Assembly (NCBI GenBank): GCA_039191605.1
Contig: JBCCXL010000001.1
Span: 62,001 to 126,000 of the forward strand
Reading direction: 5' to 3'
Source of the DNA: JBCCXL01 sp039191605
GTDB taxonomy: Bacteria > Acidobacteriota > Thermoanaerobaculia > Multivoradales > JAHZIX01
DNA length: 64,000 bases
This document shows, in pieces, positions 8,583-16,453 of this stretch. Under the pieces are notes generated by a model, which did no database searches, had not been told where the DNA came from, and worked only from the letters and a program-made list of their open reading frames with translations. Position numbers and translations under genes: made by a program. The first letter of the stretch is position 1, and each line of letters begins with the position of its first letter.

Positions 8583-9404
8583 ATGCTGCCTGAAACCACT
8601 GGACAACCTTCGGACGACAACTCGATCTCCACCTACCCCATCATGCCGGACCGCGTGCCGGATGTGAGCATCCGTCAGGGACGATATCTGCTCACCTTCG
8701 CGCGAGACGAATCCCAGCTGAGGCAGGTGCAGCGACTGCGCTTCCAGATCTTCAACCTGGAGCTCGGGGAAGGCCTGGAAGAGTCCATGGCCACCGGTCT
8801 GGATCAGGATCGATTCGATCGCGTCTACCACCATCTGATGGTGCTGGATTCCACCGATGGCAGCATCGTCGGCACCTATCGTCTGCAGACCGACGATATG
8901 GCTCACAGTCATCACGGCTTCTATTCTGCCGACGAATTCGATCTCTCGGCCCTGCCGCAGGAAGTCTTGGCTTCCAGCGTCGAGCTCGGCCGTGCCTGTA
9001 TCAGCGCGGCTCACCGCAACCGCGCGGTCCTCTTCCTGCTGTGGAAGGGACTCGCCACGTACATGGTGCACAACCAGAAGCGTTTTCTCTTCGGCTGCTC
9101 CTCCCTCACCTCTCAGGACCCCCTCGAGGGCCTTTACATTTATCACCAGCTAGCGGCCAACGATCATCTCCACCCAGCGCTCGTCGTTCCCCCTCAGCCG
9201 GGTTATGAATGCTTCGACGAATCTCTGGTGACGAATCCGGGGACGGAAACCGAGCTGCCGAAGCTCTTCCGCACCTACCTGCGCTACGGCACCAAGATCT
9301 GCGGCATTCCGGCCATCGATCGAGAATTCAAGACCATCGACTTCTTCATGCTCCTCGACCTTGAATCCCTGGACGAGAGACGCTACAAGCTCTTCTTCCA
9401 GTGA
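8583..9404 (+). CDS. olsB: OlsB-like ornithine-acyl-ACP N-acyltransferase
   Basis: 273 residues of the GNAT-fold family that includes OlsB and homoserine-lactone-synthase-like acyltransferases. Visible family features are the N-terminal RQVQRLRFQIFNLELGEG, GTYRLQTDD, and VELGRACISAAHRNRAVLFLLWKG, the core acyl-ACP-binding region. It is inferred to make lyso-ornithine lipid by N-acylating ornithine with a 3-hydroxyacyl chain. The stop overlaps the GTG of the next gene (GTGA), a PlsC-family O-acyltransferase. That is the olsB-olsA order, which strengthens both calls. Another amino-acid head group is possible. Confidence 0.8.
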   Translation: MLPETTGQPSDDNSISTYPIMPDRVPDVSIRQGRYLLTFARDESQLRQVQRLRFQIFNLELGEGLEESMATGLDQDRFDRVYHHLMVLDSTDGSIVGTYRLQTDDMAHSHHGFYSADEFDLSALPQEVLASSVELGRACISAAHRNRAVLFLLWKGLATYMVHNQKRFLFGCSSLTSQDPLEGLYIYHQLAANDHLHPALVVPPQPGYECFDESLVTNPGTETELPKLFRTYLRYGTKICGIPAIDREFKTIDFFMLLDLESLDERRYKLFFQ

Positions 9405-10174
9405 CTCGACTCGGCCTCCTGAGCTGGCTGCGAGTAGCGTACCGCCTTCCCCGACTCCTGCTTCGCACCCTCATCGAATACCCGCTCCTGGTCACCGGCG
9501 CCGCGCTGCTGCGGGCCCGTGGCCGCGATGACCGACCTTGGGTGCTGAAGATCTACCAGCGCTGGGCTGATGGCGCCTTGCGGGACCTGGGCTGCCGCCT
9601 CACGGTACGCGGTACGCCACCCCAAGAGCCCTTTTTATTGATCTGCAATCACGTGAGCTACGTAGACATTATTGCGCTGGCTAGCCAAGCCGATTGCACC
9701 TTCGTCGCCAAGGCGGAGATTTCCCGCTGGCCCATCGTCAACCGGTTGGCCAAATCCGTCGGCACCCTGTTCATCGACCGTTCGGCGCGGCGTGACGCCT
9801 TGAGGGTGGCCAAGAGGATTGGCGAGCTGATGGAGAGCCCTCGGGGCATCGTGATCTTCGCCGAAGGCACCACCTCCGACGGCTCGACCATTCTGCCGCT
9901 CAAAACCCCGCTCTTGGCTTCCGGTAAGGAACGCCCGGTGCACTACGCCACCGTCACCTACGCCGTCCCGGTAGGCTGCCCGCCGGCCCGCAATAGCGTC
10001 TCCTGGTGGGGCGATGCCTCGCTCCTGCCCCACGTTCTCACCCTTACCCGTTTGCCCTTCTTCTATGCTACCGTCGTGTTTGGTCCGGCGCCGATTCTAG
10101 AACCCGATCGCAAGCGACTCGCGTCGATTCTTCGAGACGCCATGGTAGGGCAATTCGATCCCGTCTCTGGATGA
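9401..10174 (+). CDS. olsA: OlsA-like lyso-ornithine-lipid O-acyltransferase (PlsC family)
   Basis: 257 residues. It has the lysophospholipid acyltransferase motifs NHVSYVD (catalytic H84-x4-D89) and FAEGTTSDG (block III), with an N-terminal hydrophobic stretch likely to associate with the membrane. It would add the second acyl chain to the 3-hydroxy group of lyso-ornithine lipid. The GTG start at 9401 overlaps the upstream TGA, and its own stop overlaps the next ATG (ATGA), giving a tightly coupled three-gene unit. By motif alone a 1-acylglycerol-3-phosphate acyltransferase (PlsC) is possible; the olsB neighbour favours OlsA. Confidence 0.78.
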   Translation: MTRLGLLSWLRVAYRLPRLLLRTLIEYPLLVTGAALLRARGRDDRPWVLKIYQRWADGALRDLGCRLTVRGTPPQEPFLLICNHVSYVDIIALASQADCTFVAKAEISRWPIVNRLAKSVGTLFIDRSARRDALRVAKRIGELMESPRGIVIFAEGTTSDGSTILPLKTPLLASGKERPVHYATVTYAVPVGCPPARNSVSWWGDASLLPHVLTLTRLPFFYATVVFGPAPILEPDRKRLASILRDAMVGQFDPVSG

Positions 10175-10725
10175 GCATCCCTATGCAAGTAGTTGATCTC
10201 TTGGTCCGACAAAACGCCGCCTTTTTGCGGCAGGGGCGCGATTTGATCGCCTCCCTGGACGACGAGCGTTATCGCGCCCCGAGCCCCCCTCAGCTAACGG
10301 GCGGCGGCATCGGAGCCCATTTCCGGCATTGCCTCGACTTCTACAGCTGCTTCCTAGCGGGACTCGAGAGCGGACGCATCGATTACGATGCGCGGTGCCG
10401 CGACACCTCGGTAGCCTCGGAGCGCGACCTAGCAATACAGCGCATCGACGAGATCCTCCACCAGCTGGAGCACAACGTCGCGCAGCGCTCCGGCGGCGAA
10501 GTGCTGGAGGTCAGCCTCGACAATCCCGGCGGCCAGGAAACCGACACCCTGTGGAGCCGCTCCAGCCTGTTGCGGGAGCTCCAGAGCCTGGTGTCCCATA
10601 CCGTGCATCATTACGCCCTGATCAGCATGCTGCTCAAGGCTACCGGGCATCAGCCGGAGAGTGGATTCGGGGTTGCGCCTTCGACCCTGGACCATGAGAA
10701 GCGGCAGCCCGCCTCCGCTGGCTGA
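10171..10725 (+). CDS. DinB/YfiT-superfamily protein
   Basis: 184 residues predicted as a four-helix bundle. The frame continues upstream, but the ATG at 10171 overlaps the olsA stop and fits the fold's first helix (VVDLLVRQNAAFLRQG). Putative metal-ligand histidines are in HFRHCLDF and SHTVHHYA, matching the spaced His triad of DinB/YfiT proteins, which often catalyse thiol-dependent transfers. The substrate is unknown. Its position as third member of an ornithine-lipid operon is notable. Confidence 0.75.
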   Translation: MSIPMQVVDLLVRQNAAFLRQGRDLIASLDDERYRAPSPPQLTGGGIGAHFRHCLDFYSCFLAGLESGRIDYDARCRDTSVASERDLAIQRIDEILHQLEHNVAQRSGGEVLEVSLDNPGGQETDTLWSRSSLLRELQSLVSHTVHHYALISMLLKATGHQPESGFGVAPSTLDHEKRQPASAG

Positions 10726-10865
10726 ATCACTGCCCGCTGGAGCCCCGGTGGGCAGGAATCCGGGACTGCAGTCGGCACGAATTCAGGGCTTCGATCGACG
10801 GCAATTAGACCTACCGGCCCTGGATCCCTGAGAACGAAGCACCGAAGATTCAGGGATGCAGCGAG

Positions 10866-13646
10866 ATGGCTGACGAGGGCACTCCACCAGCAGGCGCCGA
10901 GACCCCGCCGTCGCGGCGTGGTCGGTGGTGGCGACGCTTCTTGTGGCTTTACCTGATCCTGCTGGTGATCTCCCACGGCGTGCGCTGGAGCCAAGAAGCT
11001 CCCCCCTTGCCCAGCGGTCTCGCCAGCCTCCAGCTGCCCCCACAGAAGAGCTTCGAGGCGACGACAGAAGATCCTGAAGACTTCATTCGCTTCGCCTATC
11101 GCGACCTTCCGGCAGCGGCGGAGGCTCCCCCGAACGCACCACCGGCCCTGCTGATCCACGGCAGCCCTGGCGATATGGGCTCGATGGAGGCGATCGCCCA
11201 GAGCCTCTCGGCGGAGCGCCGGGTGCTGGTGGTGGACTTACCGGGCTTTGGTGACTCCACCCGCAGCATCCCGGACTATTCCATCCAGGCCCACGCCCGC
11301 TATTGCGAACTGCTGCTGGAAGGCCTGGGAATCCGGCGGGCTCATCTCGTGGGCTTCTCCATGGGCGGGGGCGTCGTCCTGCACATGGCCCAGCGCTCCC
11401 CCGATGCCACCGCCTCGGTCACCCTGCTGGCGGCCATCGGCGTGCAGGAGCTGGAGCTGCTGGGCGAATACCACCTCAACCACGCGGTCCACGGCCTGCA
11501 GGCAGCCGCCCTGTGGGCGTCGCGGGAGCTGGTGCCCCATTTCGGCGCCTGGGATCGAGCCTTCTTCGGCTACGAATACGCGCGCAACTTCTTCGACACC
11601 GACCAGCGACCGCTGCGGGAGATCTTGCGGGAATACCCGGGGCCGATGCTCATCCTCCACGGTGAGGAAGACATGCTGGTGCCCGCCGCCGCGGCGAGGG
11701 AGCATCACCGCCTGGTGCCCCAGAGCGAGCTGGTGATGCTAGACCGCAATCACTTCTTCCCCTTTATGGAGCCTCAGCTCGCCGCCGAGCCCCTCGCGAG
11801 CTTCATGGCCCGCAGCGACGCCGGGGAGACGCTGCACCGCGACGCGGTCAGCGCGCAGCTCCAGCGCCTCGCCGCAGAGCCCTTCGACCCCACCTCTATT
11901 CCCCCCGCCACCGGCTTTCCGCTCTTCGTGATCCTGATTTCCATTGCCGCCGCCACCATGGTCAGCGAGGATCTCAGCTGTATCGGCGCCGGTCTCCTGG
12001 TGGCCGCCGGCCGCATCTCCTTTCTCTCCGCCACCGTCGCCTGCGGCCTGGGCATCTTCATCGGCGACATGATGCTCTACCTCGCCGGCCGCTGGGTGGG
12101 CGGAGCCGCTCTCTCTCGGCCGCCGCTCTCGTGGATGATCACCCCGACGGACGTGCGCCGCTCCGCCCGCTGGTTCGACCGCAAAGGCTTGACGGTGATC
12201 TTCCTGAGCCGCTTCCTTCCGGGCACGAGGCTTCCCACTTACTTCGCCGCGGGCCTCTTCCGCGCCAACTTCCTGCGCTTCGCTCTCTACTTCGCTATCG
12301 CCGTCTCGGTGTGGACGCCAATTCTCGTCGGCCTCGCCACCCTTGGCGGGGAGCAGGCGCAGCATCTGCTGGAGGAAGCCGGTCAGCTCGGCTGGCTGCT
12401 CTTCTTGGGCATCATTGCCGCCCTGCTGATCGGCACCCGAATTCTGCTGCCCTCCCTCACCTATCGGGGGCGCCGACTGCTGCTCGGCAAGCTGCGCCGG
12501 CTGCTGCGCTGGGAGTATTGGTCTCCCTGGGTCTTCTATCCGCCGGTGGTGCTGTGGATTCTGTGGCTGGGGATGCGCTACCGCAGCCTCACGCTCTTCA
12601 CCTGCGTGAATCCTGCCCTGCCGGCGGGCGGATTTGTTGGCGAATCCAAGGAGCAGATCCTCGACCTGGTGCGGGCCGCCGACCCCGAGCGGGCACCGCA
12701 CCACCGGCTGCTTCCCCTCGAAGAAGAGCTCGCCCTCGAGGCCGCCCGGGAATTCCTCGACCAACATCCTCTTCCAGCGGTGCTCAAGCCCGAGCTGGGG
12801 GAGCGGGGCGCCGGGGTGGTGGTCGCTCGGGATTGGAAGACCGTCGAGGACGTGATCCGTCGACAGGCCCGCGGCAGAGCGGAAAGCGCGGTGGAGGCCT
12901 TCAGCCGAAGCAACAGAGGGACGGGCAACGACTCTGCCAAGTCCAGCCAGGAATCGGGGCAAGACTCCCTGTGGCGATCTCTCCACAACGAGCCCCGCAC
13001 CGACTCTCGCCTGATCCTCCAGGAATATGTCGGAGGCCCCGAGCTCGGAGTCTTCTGGCTGCGGGATCCCGCCACCGGCAAGGGACAAGTCTTCGCCATC
13101 ACCGAAAAGGTGCTGCCGTCGGTGACCGGCGACGGGCAGCGCAATCTAGAAGACCTGATCCTCGCGGATCGGCAACTGCTGGCCATGGCTCCCTACTACC
13201 TAGCGGATAACGAGTACCGAATCGAAGAGATCCCCAAGGCCGGCCAGGTGGTACCGCTCACAGAGCTCGGGACCCATTGCCGAGGCGCGGTCTTCCTCAA
13301 CGGCGAGCGCTTCCGCACGCCGCAGCTGGAAAGCGCGGTAGAGGCCCTCTCCCAGCAGGTCGAAGGGATGGATTTCGGGCGCTATGACCTGCGGGGAGAA
13401 TCCGAGGAGGCTCTCCGGGCCGGCGACTTCCGGGTCCTCGAACTCAACGGCGTGACCTCCGAGGCGACCCATATCTACGACCCCTCCCACTCGGTTCTGG
13501 ATGCCTACAAGGTGCTCTTCCGGCAGTGGCGCTGGGCCTTTGTCATCGGTCAATACAACCGCCGGCAGGGACTCGCCAAGCCCATCGGCTTTCTCCCCCT
13601 GGTTCGCATGGTGCTCACCGGCCAGCCTCCAGCCCGTATCGACTAA
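10866..13646 (+). CDS. Three-domain fusion: alpha/beta-hydrolase, DedA (VTT) membrane domain, ATP-grasp
   Basis: 926 residues. An N-terminal membrane anchor (about 22-38) is followed by an alpha/beta-hydrolase with nucleophile Ser165 in GFSMGG, acid D269 (HGEEDM) and His296 (DRNHFF). Residues about 350-500 form a DedA/VTT-type membrane domain, with the family loop FLSRFLPGTRLPTYFAAG at about 447-464. Further helices follow near 510-527 and 556-570. Residues about 580-890 resemble ATP-grasp enzymes: VLKPELGERGAGVVV, RLILQEYVGGPELG and a metal-site-like LELNGVTSEATH. DedA proteins are implicated in lipid-carrier or phospholipid scrambling, and ATP-grasp enzymes join carboxylates to amines or thiols. 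Together they suggest a lipid-linked acyl or amide modification at the inner membrane, but this is inference. It sits 140 bp after the ols/DinB operon, same strand. Confidence 0.85.
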   Translation: MADEGTPPAGAETPPSRRGRWWRRFLWLYLILLVISHGVRWSQEAPPLPSGLASLQLPPQKSFEATTEDPEDFIRFAYRDLPAAAEAPPNAPPALLIHGSPGDMGSMEAIAQSLSAERRVLVVDLPGFGDSTRSIPDYSIQAHARYCELLLEGLGIRRAHLVGFSMGGGVVLHMAQRSPDATASVTLLAAIGVQELELLGEYHLNHAVHGLQAAALWASRELVPHFGAWDRAFFGYEYARNFFDTDQRPLREILREYPGPMLILHGEEDMLVPAAAAREHHRLVPQSELVMLDRNHFFPFMEPQLAAEPLASFMARSDAGETLHRDAVSAQLQRLAAEPFDPTSIPPATGFPLFVILISIAAATMVSEDLSCIGAGLLVAAGRISFLSATVACGLGIFIGDMMLYLAGRWVGGAALSRPPLSWMITPTDVRRSARWFDRKGLTVIFLSRFLPGTRLPTYFAAGLFRANFLRFALYFAIAVSVWTPILVGLATLGGEQAQHLLEEAGQLGWLLFLGIIAALLIGTRILLPSLTYRGRRLLLGKLRRLLRWEYWSPWVFYPPVVLWILWLGMRYRSLTLFTCVNPALPAGGFVGESKEQILDLVRAADPERAPHHRLLPLEEELALEAAREFLDQHPLPAVLKPELGERGAGVVVARDWKTVEDVIRRQARGRAESAVEAFSRSNRGTGNDSAKSSQESGQDSLWRSLHNEPRTDSRLILQEYVGGPELGVFWLRDPATGKGQVFAITEKVLPSVTGDGQRNLEDLILADRQLLAMAPYYLADNEYRIEEIPKAGQVVPLTELGTHCRGAVFLNGERFRTPQLESAVEALSQQVEGMDFGRYDLRGESEEALRAGDFRVLELNGVTSEATHIYDPSHSVLDAYKVLFRQWRWAFVIGQYNRRQGLAKPIGFLPLVRMVLTGQPPARID

Positions 13647-13690
13647 ACAGGCCGGCTAAACAGTCGACTGCACAAGGCAATGAGCCAGCG

Positions 13691-14998
13691 CTATTCCAGG
13701 CTCATGATCTCCCCCAGCGTCGCCTCGACGATGGGGAGATCCGGCGCCAGCCAGGAGCGAAAGCCGGAGGAGCCGAAGAGCTTCTGATCCCCGGGATAGG
13801 TGGGCACCACGTAGGCCGGGAAGCGCTGGAAGTAATCCTGATCCGGCCTCTTGCGGCGCTGCTGAACGGCGTGACGGTCCGCCGCCGCTTGATCGAGGTG
13901 CCGCAGCAGGAAGGAGTGAGCCCGCAGCTGAGCGACGGTGCGCTCGTCCCGCAGCACTGGATCCGCCGGCGACGGCGCTCCCGGCCAGGCCCATCGGGCG
14001 AGGCGCAGCAGCAGGCGCCCTACCAGCTCCCGCGGCCCGTAGCTGCGCCAGCGATCGAGGCGAGAGCGATGAAGGGTCGGGTCGAGGGCGGAGGCCGCCG
14101 CTCCGGATGCGGTGTTGGCGATATGACCGGCGTAGGGATCCAGAGCGAGCAGAGCTCCCCCGGGGTTGTTCTTCTCCAGCAGCTCCTGCACTCGATGGTT
14201 CAGAGTCAGCAGAATGGTCGGCAACACCTGCGGCCAAAGCTCGTCGTCGAAATTCTTGTAGGCGGTGAGAAAGGCGTTGCGCTCAAAGAGGAAGCCCCGG
14301 TTGTAGAGTCCCAGGAGATCGGAGGTAGCGCTGGAGCGATGGTGCACCACCGCCTGCGGCGTGAACAGCACCCGCTCCCCACCGGACCACAGCCGCCAGC
14401 CGAGATCCACGTCTTCCAGGTAGGCGAAATAGGCCGGATCGAAGCCCCCGGCCTGAAGGTAGGAGTCGCGGCGCACCAGCACGTTGCCGCCGCAGCCGAA
14501 GGGCAGCTCACTGCCGGCGGCGGGGAGCTTCACCTGATCCAGGGGACGGCGAAAATCCAGCTGGAAGGCGTGGCCGTCGAAAGTCATCACGCCCTTGGCG
14601 AAGTCCAGACGCTCGCCTTCCCAGTCGACGATCATGCCGGAGACCGCCGCCACGTCCTCCGGGGCCGCCCGGAACTCATCGACGAGAGCCGCCAGCCAAT
14701 CTTCCTGAGGCCGAGTGTCGTTGTTCAGGAAGATCACGGCGTCGGCGTCGCTCTCCTCCACCAGGCGATTGTTGGCGGAGCAGAAGCCGAGGTTCACCTC
14801 GCTGGCGACCACCTCCACCCGCGGATGCTCCCGGCGCAGCCACTCCACCGTTCCGTCGGAGGAGCCGTTGTCCAGCACCATCACCCGCCACGGAACTCCG
14901 GGGTCGCGCTGCTTCGCGAGGGCCGGCAGGCAGGTCTCCAAATGCTGGCGACCGTTCCAGCTGACGATGGCGACGGCGACGCTCTCTAGCTTCGGCAT
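13691..14998 (-). CDS. Family 2 glycosyltransferase
   Basis: 435 residues. The N-terminal GT-A fold shows VAIVSWNGRQHLETCLPAL, VLDNGSSDGT, NLGFCSANN and the metal-site LNNDTRPQ. EDVDLGWRLW lies in the acceptor region, as in rhamnosyltransferase-like GT2 enzymes. The C-terminal 150 residues contain a long helical region of unknown role. It probably adds a sugar to a surface polysaccharide on the cytosolic side. It converges with the three-domain fusion gene, leaving 44 bp between them. Upstream lie other glycosyltransferases on the same strand, separated by a 15-bp minisatellite. Confidence 0.9.
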   Translation of the reverse strand: MPKLESVAVAIVSWNGRQHLETCLPALAKQRDPGVPWRVMVLDNGSSDGTVEWLRREHPRVEVVASEVNLGFCSANNRLVEESDADAVIFLNNDTRPQEDWLAALVDEFRAAPEDVAAVSGMIVDWEGERLDFAKGVMTFDGHAFQLDFRRPLDQVKLPAAGSELPFGCGGNVLVRRDSYLQAGGFDPAYFAYLEDVDLGWRLWSGGERVLFTPQAVVHHRSSATSDLLGLYNRGFLFERNAFLTAYKNFDDELWPQVLPTILLTLNHRVQELLEKNNPGGALLALDPYAGHIANTASGAAASALDPTLHRSRLDRWRSYGPRELVGRLLLRLARWAWPGAPSPADPVLRDERTVAQLRAHSFLLRHLDQAAADRHAVQQRRKRPDQDYFQRFPAYVVPTYPGDQKLFGSSGFRSWLAPDLPIVEATLGEIMSLE

Positions 14999-15003
14999 GA
15001 AGG

Positions 15004-15077
15004 TCTCAAACTGGCAAGTCTTAAACGGGAATGGCTCAAACAGGATGCGCTCGAACAGGAAAGGCTCAACGGATACG
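15004..15077. repeat. Degenerate 15-bp tandem repeat
   Basis: About five imperfect copies of a 15-base unit (GCTCAAACAGGATGC-like) start at 15004, 15019, 15034, 15049 and 15064. They sit in the gap between two glycosyltransferase genes, and I find no protein frame through them. Confidence 0.65.
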
Positions 15078-15171
15078 TCTCAGCAGGAAGAAGACTGCGG
15101 CAAATCATCACCTAGAGAGAGGGCTCTCAAGGAGAGAGGGCACTCAAGCCTTCGAGCCACCCTTAGCCCCT

Positions 15172-16443
15172 TCAGCCCCGCTTCGGCCACAGGGCCTCCA
15201 GCTGACGACGCAACCTGCGGCGAATTCGGAAGCTCAGGCGATCCGGCGGAGCCTGGGTGGCGGGGCGAAAGGCGAAGCTCTCCTTGGAATCGTCTCGCTT
15301 CGGGTCGCGGCAAAAGCGCACCAGGGGCTGAAGCACCGTCTCCCAGCGAAAGGAATCCAGCAGACGGTACCCGGCAGAGCGCCGACTCTCCACCGCCGCG
15401 GAGTCATCCAGGACCTCCGTCAGGATCCCGGCGAGGGCGGCGGAATCTCCCGGCGGGGCCACCCATCCGGCTCCGTGGGAGAGCAGCATTCGGCTCATGG
15501 CGCCCCCCTCACTGGTCACCGCCGGGCAGCCGGCGGCCAGCGCGTCGAGGAATCGAGTGCGCAGAGAGAGCCGGGTCTCGAGGCTCGGCCGGTGGGGCGC
15601 CACCAGGGCGTCCACGTCTCGAAGCAGGTCGTAGCGCCGCTCCGCGGGAGTCCAGTCCAGCAGCTGGATCCAATCTCCTTCCCGGCGCCGGAACGCCTCC
15701 ACCGCCTCCAGCAGGCGCTGGGGAGTCGAGCCAGGATTGGGATTGCGGATGAAGAGCACCTCGAAGTCCCCACGACCTTCCCGGCGCAGCCGGGCTCCCG
15801 CCTCCAGCAGAGTGAAGGGGTCGTACCAATCGTAGAGCCCGCCGAAGAGCAGGCGCTTGCGCTCCGACGGCGGCAGCAGCGGGCGGTGGGCCTCGATCTG
15901 CGGCGGCACCCCGAAGGGCACGGTGGCGATCAGCTCCGCTAGGTCGGGATCCTGCGCCAGATTGTGGGGATGGACTCGGCCGAGAGCGTTGAGCCAGCCG
16001 AGGTAGAAGAGCCTCTGCTCCTCGCAGGAGCAGAGGAAGAAGTCTCCGCGACTGAGCTGCAGCACCCAGGTGGCGTGATCGTTGCGGTAGGGGTCCAGCC
16101 CCAGGCTCTCGACGTAATGCAGGTTCTCCACCAGCCAGGGGTCATAGAGATCGATCGCCACCGGCAGCTGTGGGCACTCCAGCACCAGATCGTTGGCCAG
16201 CTGCCCCTGGCTCACGGCGGCGTCACAATCGGCGAGATCCGCCGCCAGGGAGCCGCGGCGAAAGGGGCGTACGCTAGCCCCTTCCGGCAGCGACGGTACC
16301 TCCTCTGGCTCGCCGGGGGTCACCACCACCACCTCCACCCCGGCTAGGGCAGGGAGACGACGGGCGATCTCCAAATAGCGAATGCCGATCCCCGCCATGC
16401 GATGGCGCAGAGGTTCGGAGCAGAGCAGCGCGATTCGGGTCAA
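15172..16443 (-). CDS. Family 4-type glycosyltransferase
   Basis: 423 residues with a GT-B fold. The N terminus IALLCSEPLRHRMAGIGIRYLEIARRL carries the usual donor/acceptor loop. KRLLFGGLYDWYDPFTLLEAG and a C-terminal DALAAGCPAVTSEGGAMS region correspond to the nucleotide-sugar-binding half. The start is TTG at 16443, chosen because the typical GT4 N terminus begins exactly there; the upstream gene ends 10 bp before. Donor and acceptor sugars cannot be read from sequence. It belongs to the leftward surface-polysaccharide operon. Confidence 0.85.
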   Translation of the reverse strand: MTRIALLCSEPLRHRMAGIGIRYLEIARRLPALAGVEVVVVTPGEPEEVPSLPEGASVRPFRRGSLAADLADCDAAVSQGQLANDLVLECPQLPVAIDLYDPWLVENLHYVESLGLDPYRNDHATWVLQLSRGDFFLCSCEEQRLFYLGWLNALGRVHPHNLAQDPDLAELIATVPFGVPPQIEAHRPLLPPSERKRLLFGGLYDWYDPFTLLEAGARLRREGRGDFEVLFIRNPNPGSTPQRLLEAVEAFRRREGDWIQLLDWTPAERRYDLLRDVDALVAPHRPSLETRLSLRTRFLDALAAGCPAVTSEGGAMSRMLLSHGAGWVAPPGDSAALAGILTEVLDDSAAVESRRSAGYRLLDSFRWETVLQPLVRFCRDPKRDDSKESFAFRPATQAPPDRLSFRIRRRLRRQLEALWPKRG

Positions 16444-16453
16444 CGCCGCGGCC

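Noticed and set aside
11739..13088. 449-codon frame antisense to the three-domain fusion
   Set aside because: Shadow of a well-supported gene; its translation is Gly/Gln/Glu-rich without domain features.
13526..14989. 487-codon frame opposite the GT2 gene
   Set aside because: Runs antisense to a clear glycosyltransferase and has no domain signal.
15004..15077. CRISPR array
   Set aside because: Units of 15 bp without spacers and with decaying copies; no cas genes in the window.
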